NCBI GenBank assembly: GCA_937872385.1
Contig: CALMSO010000030.1
Coordinates: forward strand, 1-33,401
Direction of reading: 5' to 3'
Origin: an uncultured Saprospiraceae bacterium
GTDB lineage: Bacteria; Bacteroidota; Bacteroidia; Chitinophagales; Saprospiraceae
DNA length: 33,401 nt
The notes under the pieces were generated by a model that was given only the letters and a program-made list of their open reading frames with translations, was not told where the DNA came from and made no database searches. The translations under genes were made by a program, and so were the position numbers. Positions 7,816-15,055 of this stretch are shown one piece after another. Position 1 is the first letter of the stretch; each line of letters starts with the position of its first letter.

Positions 7816-8250
7816 CTAAGGCTCTTGCCCAAGTGGTGTTTCCACCAACCAGCCCTGCGCCTCAAACAGCGCCTGCACATCTGCCCGGAAGCGCGGCAGG
7901 TCAAAGTTTGGGATGCGTTTTTTGTCTAAAGTTTCCAGTGTTTCGAGGTAGGTAGCAGCCATCAGTTGCAGCACCTGCGGCTTGTCATAAGCTACAACAA
8001 GGTCGTAAGGCAATTTTTTTTGGATGTACAATTCGCGTTTTTTGCGGCTGTAGCGCAATACTTCTTCATGGATGCGATTGTCGGGTTGCACCACAATAAA
8101 AATAAACGCCAGCCCCGTAAGCCCGGAGCCGTAATTTTCAAATAAAAGAGCTGTATTCAATAAATTTTCTACCTTATTGGTATTGTCCGGAGAGACCTTA
8201 TTACCAATTTCATGCCAGAGGATTCCCGAAACTACAAAAGGGTCACGCAT
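7816..8250 (-). CDS. Imm44-like putative immunity protein, upstream copy
   Basis: A 144-residue soluble protein, starting 5 bases after the stop of the intact toxin-like gene, so the two are almost surely co-translated. The N-terminal 39 residues (MRDPFVVSGILWHEIGNKV...) are specific to this copy; from Tyr40 (YGSGLTGLAFIFI, 40-52) to about residue 137 it is nearly identical to the copy at 6817-7242, before a different short tail. The layout recalls Imm44 immunity proteins, an assignment from memory. The cassette-specific N-terminus lies within the same diverged DNA block as the nuclease end of the toxin-like gene. I infer that this part may bind its own toxin. The binding partner and function are untested. 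Confidence 0.6.
   Translation of the reverse strand: MRDPFVVSGILWHEIGNKVSPDNTNKVENLLNTALLFENYGSGLTGLAFIFIVVQPDNRIHEEVLRYSRKKRELYIQKKLPYDLVVAYDKPQVLQLMAATYLETLETLDKKRIPNFDLPRFRADVQALFEAQGWLVETPLGQEP
7841..8133 (-). repeat. Arm A, upstream copy (direct repeat with 6833-7125)
   Basis: Ungapped 293-base match with three mismatches, about 1,008 bases away from its partner. It encodes the conserved C-terminal two thirds of the immunity-like protein. Confidence 0.9.
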
Positions 8251-8255
8251 CTTAT

Positions 8256-8789
8256 TTATTGATCAATTTTGTTGCCGGGTGGTCTGATTAAAAGAGGACT
8301 ACGTTTCAGGTTTTCCGGCAATTTTGCATAATGATAAATTTTCAGCAGCTCCTGCTTCTTACAAGTCGTTAAATCTCCTTGATACTGAACGTAATAAGTC
8401 AAATAGTTAGAAGAAAGTGCACTGCCATATCTGCCTTTTTCTCCTTTGGTAGTGACCCCATATTTCCAGACTTCACCCTGATATAAAAATATATGAGTGC
8501 TATCCACACAACTAAAGCATGGATAATGGCCATTGCGTGTAGCCAGCAATGCATACTGTTCTGCTTCGTCTAATTCTTGCAGGGCGCGTGCCAATTTTCG
8601 CTGCCGCTCTTCCGACAGCACCGGATTGCCTTCCGCGTCGGCAGTCAGAAAATCAGTCTCCTGCCACTGAGCGACGATGTACAAGATACCGCCTATGGCT
8701 GAAAAAAGCAAGCACCACCACCGAAAATCCTGCTTCGGGCGCGGTGTAGGGGCAGCAGTAGGCAATGGTCGCGTGATAACAGGGGTCAT
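8256..8789 (-). CDS. Membrane-anchored GIY-YIG-like (URI) nuclease, putative toxin
   Basis: A 177-residue protein: a Pro-rich N-tail (1-22), one hydrophobic helix (about 24-41, WWCLLFSAIGGILYIVAQW), a charged helical linker (45-82), then a compact C-terminal domain. That domain has CxxC at 91-94, a KYGVT strand at 109-113, Arg120, Glu147 within CKKQELLKIY and a terminal RPPGNKID (Asn173). The order YG.T, R, E, PxxNK matches the catalytic layout of GIY-YIG (URI) nucleases and URI-type polymorphic toxin domains. No secretion domain or repeat region is attached, so delivery, if any, is not explained. An Imm44-like gene follows after 5 bases, which supports a toxin/immunity pair. The nuclease fold is an inference from motif order and needs a structure prediction. 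ATG 8789 lies about 14 bases after the predicted transcription start. Confidence 0.6.
   Translation of the reverse strand: MTPVITRPLPTAAPTPRPKQDFRWWCLLFSAIGGILYIVAQWQETDFLTADAEGNPVLSEERQRKLARALQELDEAEQYALLATRNGHYPCFSCVDSTHIFLYQGEVWKYGVTTKGEKGRYGSALSSNYLTYYVQYQGDLTTCKKQELLKIYHYAKLPENLKRSPLLIRPPGNKIDQ
8599..8742 (-). repeat. Arm B, upstream copy (direct repeat with 7592-7735)
   Basis: 144 bases with two mismatches to the downstream copy. It encodes toxin-like residues of about 17-64. The flanking N-tail differs between copies. Confidence 0.9.
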
Positions 8790-8809
8790 GGCATGGTCTC
8801 AGTACTTTG

Positions 8810-8841
8810 CGAAGATAACCTTTCTCATTCAATTCAGCAAA
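8810..8841 (-). promoter_or_regulatory. Promoter of the toxin-like/immunity-like operon
   Basis: Minus strand: an exact TTTG (8838-8841), 20 bases, then TATCTTCG (8810-8817), seven of eight matches to TAnnTTTG. The expected start near 8803 leaves a leader of about 14 bases. No comparable site was found between the two cassettes, so all four genes probably share this promoter. Confidence 0.6.
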
Positions 8842-8880
8842 TCAAACCAACCCGTGCAATCGCATGGTATTGCAATCGCC

Positions 8881-9993
8881 TCAAGCCGTATGTGCTAAGG
8901 TCGCTACGCCCGCTTCAACGTGATACAGGTGAAACGGCGTATCGAGCTTGCTCAAGATTTCCCGCACGCGCTGCTCGTCGGTATCGGTGATGAAAATTTG
9001 CCCGAACGACTGTTGCAAAAGTAATTCGAGTAGCTGCTGTACCCTGTTTTTATCTAACTTGTCGAAAATATCGTCGAGCAGGAGCAAAGGGCGCATGTTT
9101 TTTTCGCGGCGCAACATTTCGTATTGGGCGAGTTTCAGGGCCAACACCAATGATTTCAACTGCCCTTGGGAAGCGAATTGTTTAACAGAACGTCCATCAA
9201 GTGTGAGCGCCAAATCATCGCGGTGAATGCCAACGGTGGTGCGTTGTAGCAGGCGATCTTTTTCTGTGGCTTCCGCCAAAAGCGCAGCCAGTGGGCGGTC
9301 GTTTAGCTTCGATTCGTACTGACTGTCCACCACCTCGTGCCCTCCGGAAATAGTAGCGTACACTTGCTGTAATACCTCCCCGAAGGTGTCGGCGAAAGCC
9401 CGGCGCTTGTCGGCAATGAGCGTACCCGGCGCAATGAGTTGTGCATTATACACTTCCAATAGCCCAGCATTGAACTGGCGTTGCTCAGCGAATTGCTTCA
9501 GCGCGGCGTTGCGTTGTTGCAGCACTTTGTTGTACAATAGCAATGCATTCAGATAGCTCCGATCAATCTGCGAAAGCGTATTGTCTAAAAAACGACGGCG
9601 TACTTCACTGCCGTCGGTCACCATTTCGGTATCGCCGGGTGCTATCATCACCACCGGAAAAGCCCCGATATGGTCAGATAATTTATTATAAACCAATTCA
9701 TTGCACTCAAAAACCTTGCTCTTGCGCGGGATGACTTTAGCGACCACTTTTTCCGATTTGCCCTCTATTTGAAAATGCGCTTCTATCCGGAAAAAATCTG
9801 CTCCGTGCCGCACGACATGCACATCCGTCACGCCAGTATGGCTCCGAGTCATGCAGGCGTAATACACCGCGTCGAGCAGGTTGGTCTTGCCCATACCGTT
9901 CAGCCCCAAAAAGCAATTGATTTGCGGCGAGCAGGCAATTTCCTGCCACACGTAGTTCTTGAAATTCGTAAGCTTGAGCTGCGTCAGATGCAA
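8881..9993 (-). CDS. recF: DNA replication/repair protein RecF
   Basis: A 370-residue SMC-like ATPase that loads RecA at single-strand gaps together with RecO and RecR. The N-terminus LTQLKLTNFKNY and the Walker A site GLNGMGKT (30-37) are characteristic. The signature loop is FASQGQ. Walker B is LLLLDDIFDKLD, followed by the D-loop region and FITDTDEQR. The length is normal for the family (about 360-370). It is alone between the toxin-like cassettes (91 bases downstream) and the subtilase (160 bases upstream). A box CATCTTTG on the minus strand at 10013-10020, seven of eight bases from TAnnTTTG, could be its -7 element, but no good -33 box lies 19-21 bases away. It is cytoplasmic and nucleoid-associated. 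Confidence 0.96.
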   Translation of the reverse strand: MHLTQLKLTNFKNYVWQEIACSPQINCFLGLNGMGKTNLLDAVYYACMTRSHTGVTDVHVVRHGADFFRIEAHFQIEGKSEKVVAKVIPRKSKVFECNELVYNKLSDHIGAFPVVMIAPGDTEMVTDGSEVRRRFLDNTLSQIDRSYLNALLLYNKVLQQRNAALKQFAEQRQFNAGLLEVYNAQLIAPGTLIADKRRAFADTFGEVLQQVYATISGGHEVVDSQYESKLNDRPLAALLAEATEKDRLLQRTTVGIHRDDLALTLDGRSVKQFASQGQLKSLVLALKLAQYEMLRREKNMRPLLLLDDIFDKLDKNRVQQLLELLLQQSFGQIFITDTDEQRVREILSKLDTPFHLYHVEAGVATLAHTA

Positions 9994-10087
9994 GGGAATG
10001 GGATTTTTTTTGCAAAGATGGGGAAAATTGAGGATAAATGGGTGAGGGGGTCATAGGGGTTGAAGGTTGAGGGGCATAGCTGTTTGT

Positions 10088-10129
10088 AAAAAACATCGGG
10101 ACGGAAAAACAAGATGCGCTTCCGTCCCG
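10088..10129 (-). terminator. Intrinsic terminator of the subtilase gene
   Basis: Minus strand: CGGGACGGAA, a 13-base loop and TTCCGTCCCG form a perfect 10-bp stem (10097-10129), followed closely by six T (10088-10093). It lies 24 bases after the subtilase stop codon. Confidence 0.8.
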
Positions 10130-10153
10130 TGGTTGTGTATTGTAGCGTGAAAA

Positions 10154-11800
10154 TTATGGAATAGCTCGTGCCGGCGCGGGTTGAGCCGGAGCACTTTCAA
10201 TAGGTTTTCTGCGCTTGCCTTTAGTCCTTTGGGCAATTTGCACAGCACGGTGCATATTGACATAACCGCCGGTAATGGCTAATTGGCTAAAATGGACCAT
10301 TTCATCAGAGCCGGGCTTCTTCACCTTTTCTTTCACCGGCACTACCGATTCCATGATGATGTTTTTCACCTGTTTGGCGGTCAATTCTGGAAAATAGGAA
10401 CGCAACGTAGCCGCAATCCCCGCCACCACCGGTGCCGCCATACTGGTGCCTTGTAGGTCTTTGTACTCGCTGCCGGGTACGGTAGAATACATGGCTGTGC
10501 CCGGCGCAAATACATCCACATTGTCGCCACTATAATTGGAAAAATTGGCAGGATTGCCATCCCAATTGAGGGCACCTACTTCTATCCAGTTGTCGGCGTA
10601 TTTCGGGCCAAAGAGGCGTCTTTTGCGAAATTTATCGTGCGGGAAGTTGTTTGTACCATCGTTTTCCTTGGCGTCGTTGCCAGCGGCATGCACAATGACC
10701 ACATCTTTTTTCAAGGCGTAGCGCACGGCTTTGTCCACGGCTTCCTTTTCAGGCGAAGCGCCTTTGCCAAAGCTCATATTGATAACGGACGCGCCATTGT
10801 CCACCGCATAAATGATCGCATTGGCTACGTCTTTGTCGCGCTCGTCGCCATCGGGCACTGTACGCACCGACATGATGCGCACATTGTCTGCCACGCCATC
10901 CATACCGATGCCGTTATTGCGCGTAGCGCCAATGATACCAGCCACGTGCGTGCCGTGCTCAGCGTCGGGGCCGCGCACGTCGTTATTGCCATAGTAGCGT
11001 TCGTAAGGATTGCTAAAATCATCGCCGACGATGTGGCGCGGGTCGAAGTCAGGATTGTAGCCGTAATTCAATTGCCCGTAGAGGTATTCGTAGTAGCCCT
11101 TGAGATCATCGCGGATGGACTCAAAGCTATTGCCTTGGCTCATGTATTGTTGTACAAAATTGGCGGTTGCCATCAGCACATTGTCAGTAGAACGAAACTG
11201 TTTGACATCCTCCAGGGTGATGGGGTCTTTGTCAATGGTATTGCCCAATTTTTCAATCGCTTGGTAGGTCGCTTCGTACAGCGCGAGGTTGGGCCCGATT
11301 TCCGACTGCTTTTTCTCAATGACGCTTTTGTACTCTTGGTACTGGTCGTACTCGGCTTGCTCCTTCTTGGAAAGCGAGCTGCGACTCTTGCCTTCGTATT
11401 TGGGCTTCATGGCCACGTAGAGGCGTGTCACTTCGTAAGTATCGTGGTGCACATTTTCGCCATTGGCACCGCCGATGAAGTTCCAGCCGTGAATATCGTC
11501 TATGTAGCCATTGTTATCATCGTCAATGCCGTTACCGGGTATCTCGCCCGGGTTGATCCACATGACATCCCGAAGGTCTTCGTGTTCAAAATCTACGCCT
11601 GAATCCAAGACGGCTACAATGATGGTACGACCCTGTCTTTTTCCGAGCAGCTCCCGGTAGGTTTGCTGGGTGCTAATGCCAGGAAAACTATCGCGCACTG
11701 GATCGAGGTGAAACCAGTTTTTGGGCGGCTCTTGCTGGGCAAATACCAGCGTGCTAAAACCGAGGCAACTCAAGAGGAGCAGCAGGAAAAATTTTTTCAT
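10154..11800 (-). CDS. Secreted S8-family (subtilisin-like) serine peptidase
   Basis: A 548-residue protein from ATG 11800, which opens into a signal peptide (MKKFFLLLLLSCLGFSTLVFAQ); the codon three residues upstream is less likely. The catalytic triad is Asp66 (VAVLDSG), His282 (EHGTHVAG) and Ser453 (GTSMAAP), with Asn375 (AAGND) for the oxyanion hole. Between Asp and His lies an unusually long stretch of about 215 residues, including an acidic GIDDDNNGYIDD segment that may bind calcium and a charged, helical insert of roughly 120-250. The tail after about residue 525 is basic and then Pro/Ala-rich, with no type IX sorting domain, so export by Sec to the periplasm or beyond is all that can be said. 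The substrate is unknown. It is a single-gene unit with its own terminator at 10088-10129. Confidence 0.92.
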   Translation of the reverse strand: MKKFFLLLLLSCLGFSTLVFAQQEPPKNWFHLDPVRDSFPGISTQQTYRELLGKRQGRTIIVAVLDSGVDFEHEDLRDVMWINPGEIPGNGIDDDNNGYIDDIHGWNFIGGANGENVHHDTYEVTRLYVAMKPKYEGKSRSSLSKKEQAEYDQYQEYKSVIEKKQSEIGPNLALYEATYQAIEKLGNTIDKDPITLEDVKQFRSTDNVLMATANFVQQYMSQGNSFESIRDDLKGYYEYLYGQLNYGYNPDFDPRHIVGDDFSNPYERYYGNNDVRGPDAEHGTHVAGIIGATRNNGIGMDGVADNVRIMSVRTVPDGDERDKDVANAIIYAVDNGASVINMSFGKGASPEKEAVDKAVRYALKKDVVIVHAAGNDAKENDGTNNFPHDKFRKRRLFGPKYADNWIEVGALNWDGNPANFSNYSGDNVDVFAPGTAMYSTVPGSEYKDLQGTSMAAPVVAGIAATLRSYFPELTAKQVKNIIMESVVPVKEKVKKPGSDEMVHFSQLAITGGYVNMHRAVQIAQRTKGKRRKPIESAPAQPAPARAIP

Positions 11801-12086
11801 TTCAGTCAACTGTGTTTTAATGGTTTTTTAAAAATTGATACTTGTACCATTTCTAAAGTGTTATGACGCATTTTAGTTATTTGCAACTATCTGGTTTTCA
11901 ATACAAAATTCCACGCACTAATCGCCGGATTACTATTAAGATGGTACTAAAGCAAGCCAACAGGGGGAGGCACAAAGGTAAGCAGTATCCTTTTGCCAAA
12001 CGAAAAAAATACGTTTCTATTATCGGACATTGTCTGTATTTTTACCCAATTCGGAAATTCGTCGTTACCAGACCGATGGCATCAAA

Positions 12087-12938
12087 ATGAATAAATTATC
12101 GCTGTTCGCTCGTTTGGCCGGGCGCTACGCACGCTATTTTGCTCGGGCCAGCACCATTTATGACCTGCACTCGCCTTTTGTAGCCGCCTGGACGCAAGCC
12201 GTGCTGGAGGACTCCCGTCATTTCTATGCTTTCGCAGAAATAGCCCTACTCCGCGAGCGCCTGCGTTTCGACCGTAGCCCGCTCCGCATCGTGGATTATG
12301 GGGCTGGCTCTTTGGTCAATCCCTCACCCGTACGTACGGTAGCCGACTTGGCTCAGCACGCGGCCATTGCCCCAGCCACCGGCCGGCAGCTTTTTCGGCT
12401 GGCACAGTTTTGCAAACCACGCACCATACTGGAAATGGGCACTTCGCTGGGGCTTTCCACGCTCTACCTGCGGGGCGGCGCACTGAATGCGCGCTTGATA
12501 ACCTTGGAAGGTTGTCCTGATGTAGCGGCCCAAGCTCGGCAAAATTTTCAACTGATGAACGCCAACAGCATCGAACTGCTCGAAGGTGCTTTCGCAGCAA
12601 CCTTGCCCACCGCACTGACCAACTTAGCTACGCTCGATTTGCTCTTTCTTGATGGCGACCACCGCGCTGACGCTACGCTCGGTTACTTTGCGCAATGCCT
12701 GCCTTTTGCCAACGAACAATCGGTATTTGTCATCGCTGACATCCATTGGTCGGAAGCTATGCAACAAGCTTGGCAACAAATGCGGCAGCATCCGCGCATC
12801 AGCCTTTCAATAGACGTTTTTCATTTTGGGGTGTTGTTCTTTCATAAGGCTGCCCGACAAACCGAACATTACACGCTGGTCGCAAGCCGGTATAAGCCCT
12901 GGCGCTTAGGTCTTTTTGCCGCAAGGCATTCATGCTAA
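12087..12938 (+). CDS. Class I SAM-dependent methyltransferase
   Basis: A 283-residue cytoplasmic protein. ATG 12087 is preferred over the longer frame because the sequence before it looks non-coding. The SAM-binding motif I is ILEMGTSLGLST (114-125), followed by an acidic LITLEG strand end and LDLLFLDGDH near residue 190, the metal or substrate-side motif common in O-methyltransferases of the CmoA/COMT-like class I fold. The first 70 residues (MNKLSLFARLAGRYARYFARAS) form a basic helical lead that could touch nucleic acid or membrane, but this is a guess. The substrate cannot be told. It faces away from the subtilase across a 286-base gap in which no clear promoter box was found. Confidence 0.8.
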   Translation: MNKLSLFARLAGRYARYFARASTIYDLHSPFVAAWTQAVLEDSRHFYAFAEIALLRERLRFDRSPLRIVDYGAGSLVNPSPVRTVADLAQHAAIAPATGRQLFRLAQFCKPRTILEMGTSLGLSTLYLRGGALNARLITLEGCPDVAAQARQNFQLMNANSIELLEGAFAATLPTALTNLATLDLLFLDGDHRADATLGYFAQCLPFANEQSVFVIADIHWSEAMQQAWQQMRQHPRISLSIDVFHFGVLFFHKAARQTEHYTLVASRYKPWRLGLFAARHSC

Positions 12939-13037
12939 TGTAAAATAGCGCCGATTATGCAGCAAATAAACCTGAATTCAGCGGTTTTTCTGTTAATTTT
13001 ACCGATGTAAAACAGTTTTTGTAAAAATTACACCATT

Positions 13038-14042
13038 ATGAAACACTGCTTGTCGCTTTTGCTGCTCGGCTGTCTGTGTGCCTGCACCCCTTCACCCAAA
13101 CAGGATGAAATGACCAAAACATCGCCCATTGAACGCCTCGACCCGGCACTGGATGCCATCATCGCATCGGATGCAGTGATAACGGTCATCGCCACCGGCT
13201 ACGTCTGGAGCGAAGGGCCGCTCTGGCTGCCCGCGCAGCAGCGCCTAATCTTCTCGGATGTGCCCGCCAATACCATTTATCAATGGACGGCCGAGGCCGG
13301 AGCATCAGTGTATCTCAGCCCATCGGGTTATACCGATACAATTCCAAGAGGTGGCGAACCCGGTTCCAATGGACTGACTTTAGACGCGGCGGGCAATTTA
13401 GTGCTTTGTCAGCATGGCGACCGACGTATGGCTCGGATGCAAGCTCCGCTCGATGCGCCGAAGGCTCTCTTTACTACGCTGGCCGATGGCTACAACGGAA
13501 AAAAGTTCAACAGCCCCAACGACGCCGTATTCGACCGGCAGGGCAATCTGTATTTTACCGATCCGCCCTATGGTTTGCTGCAGCAAGATGAAGACCCTAC
13601 CAAAGAACTACCTTTCAACGGAGTGTATAAAGTGACGCCAGAGGGAGCCGTTACTTTGCTCATTGACTCCTTGACGCGCCCCAACGGCATTGCGTTTTCG
13701 CCAGACGAGCAGTATCTTTATGTTGCTAATTCTGACCCGGCCCGCGCTACCTGGTATCGCTACACGCTACGCGACGGTGCTATTGTGGAAGGCGGAATCT
13801 GGTATGATGCAACAGCACTGACGGCCACCGAGCCGGGATTGCCCGATGGCATGAAAGTAGATAAAAATGGGAACGTGTTTGCAACCGGACCGGGGGGAAT
13901 TTTTGTTTTCAACCTGGCGGGTAAGTTATTGGGTAAAATCCGGTTTGCGGCAGCTACCTCCAACTGCGCTTTAGCCGATGATGATAAAACGCTGTACGTC
14001 ACCAATCACCAAGACATTGTACGGGTGCAGCTCAGAAAATAA
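13038..14042 (+). CDS. SMP-30/gluconolactonase-family lipoprotein
   Basis: A 334-residue lipoprotein: signal MKHCLSLLLLGCLCAC, lipobox ending at Cys16. The body is a six-bladed propeller of the SMP-30/gluconolactonase/LRE type. Visible metal-site motifs are WSEGPLW (Glu), FNSPNDAVFD (Asn), RPNGIAFSPD (Asn) and LPDGMKVD (Asp). Such enzymes hydrolyse lactones of sugars or related esters using a divalent cation. An envelope location is indicated by the lipid anchor. The next gene starts only 6 bases downstream, so the two are probably one transcript; a joint role in carbohydrate or acyl compound breakdown is possible but not shown. Confidence 0.88.
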   Translation: MKHCLSLLLLGCLCACTPSPKQDEMTKTSPIERLDPALDAIIASDAVITVIATGYVWSEGPLWLPAQQRLIFSDVPANTIYQWTAEAGASVYLSPSGYTDTIPRGGEPGSNGLTLDAAGNLVLCQHGDRRMARMQAPLDAPKALFTTLADGYNGKKFNSPNDAVFDRQGNLYFTDPPYGLLQQDEDPTKELPFNGVYKVTPEGAVTLLIDSLTRPNGIAFSPDEQYLYVANSDPARATWYRYTLRDGAIVEGGIWYDATALTATEPGLPDGMKVDKNGNVFATGPGGIFVFNLAGKLLGKIRFAAATSNCALADDDKTLYVTNHQDIVRVQLRK

Positions 14043-14048
14043 GCGACT

Positions 14049-15014
14049 ATGGCTATTGCCCCACTGACGATTAATAATGTTGCGGTCAAACCCGGCAAGT
14101 CCGAAATTATAAAAATACCGGTAGGACGGCTGCCTTCCGGCAATCAGATTCTTATTCGGGCGCACGTGTATCATAGCAAGAAAGCTGGCCCGCGCGTACT
14201 CGTGATGGGCGGCGTGCACGGCGACGAAATCAACGGAGTAGAAATTGTGCGGCGGGCCGTCACCGAAGATCTATTCGAAGATCTGACCAAGGGTAGCGTC
14301 ATTGCGATTCCATTGCTCAATGTCTATGGTTTCATCAACTTTTCGCGCGATGTGACCGACGGCAAGGATGTGAACCGCAGTTTTCCTGGCAGCTCGGCGG
14401 GTTCGCTGGCTTCGCGCATTGCAGGTACCATTTCTCGCAAAATCTTGCCCTATATTGATTTTGGGGTAGATTTTCACACTGGCGGCAAATATTTGTACAA
14501 TTATCCGCAAATCCGGTTTTCCAAAGGCGATGCCCGGAGTATGGAGTTAGCCAAAGCCTTCGGGGCGCCCTACTTGGTAGCTATGCCTATGATTAACAAA
14601 TCATTGCGCAAAGCAGCCTGGAGCGAAGGCAAACCGATATTGGTATATGAAGGCGGCGAAACCCTGCGCTACGATGGCTTGTCCATTCAAAATGCCCTGA
14701 CCGGCATCCGGCGGCTGCTACAGGCCCAGGGTATGCTCGCGGAGCAAGCAGCTCCGGCCGAGAGCCTTTTACTGAATAAAACCACCTGGATGCGAGCACC
14801 GCTGGCGGGTATGTTTCGTTGGTACAAATGCGCCGGTCATAAAGTACTGAAAGGCGAGCCTTTGGGCATTATCAATGATCCTTTCGGGCTGGAAGCACTA
14901 CCACTGTATGCTCCGCGGGCTGGCCACATTATCGGGCACAACAACGCACCGGTAGTCAATCAGGGCGACCCCCTGTTTCATATCGGCTACGAAGCAACAA
15001 GTGGCGAGGCATAG
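14049..15014 (+). CDS. Succinylglutamate desuccinylase/aspartoacylase-family hydrolase
   Basis: A 321-residue cytoplasmic zinc hydrolase of the M14-like AstE/AspA family. Zinc ligands are visible as His57 and Glu60 in GGVHGDEINGVE and His143 in DFHTGG. The DVNRSFPG motif (107-114) contributes the substrate-binding Arg, and VYEGGE near 200 matches the catalytic Glu region. The C-terminal third (APLAGMFRWYKCAGHKV..GEPLG.I.D) is the usual beta-rich lid. Family members remove acyl groups from amino acids or peptides; the substrate here is not known. There is no signal peptide. The gene follows the SMP-30 lipoprotein by 6 bases and precedes the OstA-like gene by 41. Confidence 0.88.
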   Translation: MAIAPLTINNVAVKPGKSEIIKIPVGRLPSGNQILIRAHVYHSKKAGPRVLVMGGVHGDEINGVEIVRRAVTEDLFEDLTKGSVIAIPLLNVYGFINFSRDVTDGKDVNRSFPGSSAGSLASRIAGTISRKILPYIDFGVDFHTGGKYLYNYPQIRFSKGDARSMELAKAFGAPYLVAMPMINKSLRKAAWSEGKPILVYEGGETLRYDGLSIQNALTGIRRLLQAQGMLAEQAAPAESLLLNKTTWMRAPLAGMFRWYKCAGHKVLKGEPLGIINDPFGLEALPLYAPRAGHIIGHNNAPVVNQGDPLFHIGYEATSGEA

Positions 15015-15055
15015 CAACAATTACTTTCCCTGCACATCGTTGTAGAAAAAAAGGC

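Noticed and set aside
6817..8789. Insertion sequence or prophage explanation for the duplicated cassettes
   Set aside because: No transposase, integrase, terminal inverted repeat or target duplication was seen; the arms are coding sequence.
10637..11602. 321-codon plus-strand frame
   Set aside because: It lies opposite the subtilase with all catalytic motifs on the other strand; the long frame reflects codon composition.
11863..12090. 75-codon plus-strand frame before the methyltransferase
   Set aside because: It overlaps the methyltransferase start in another frame and has intergenic-type AT-rich composition.
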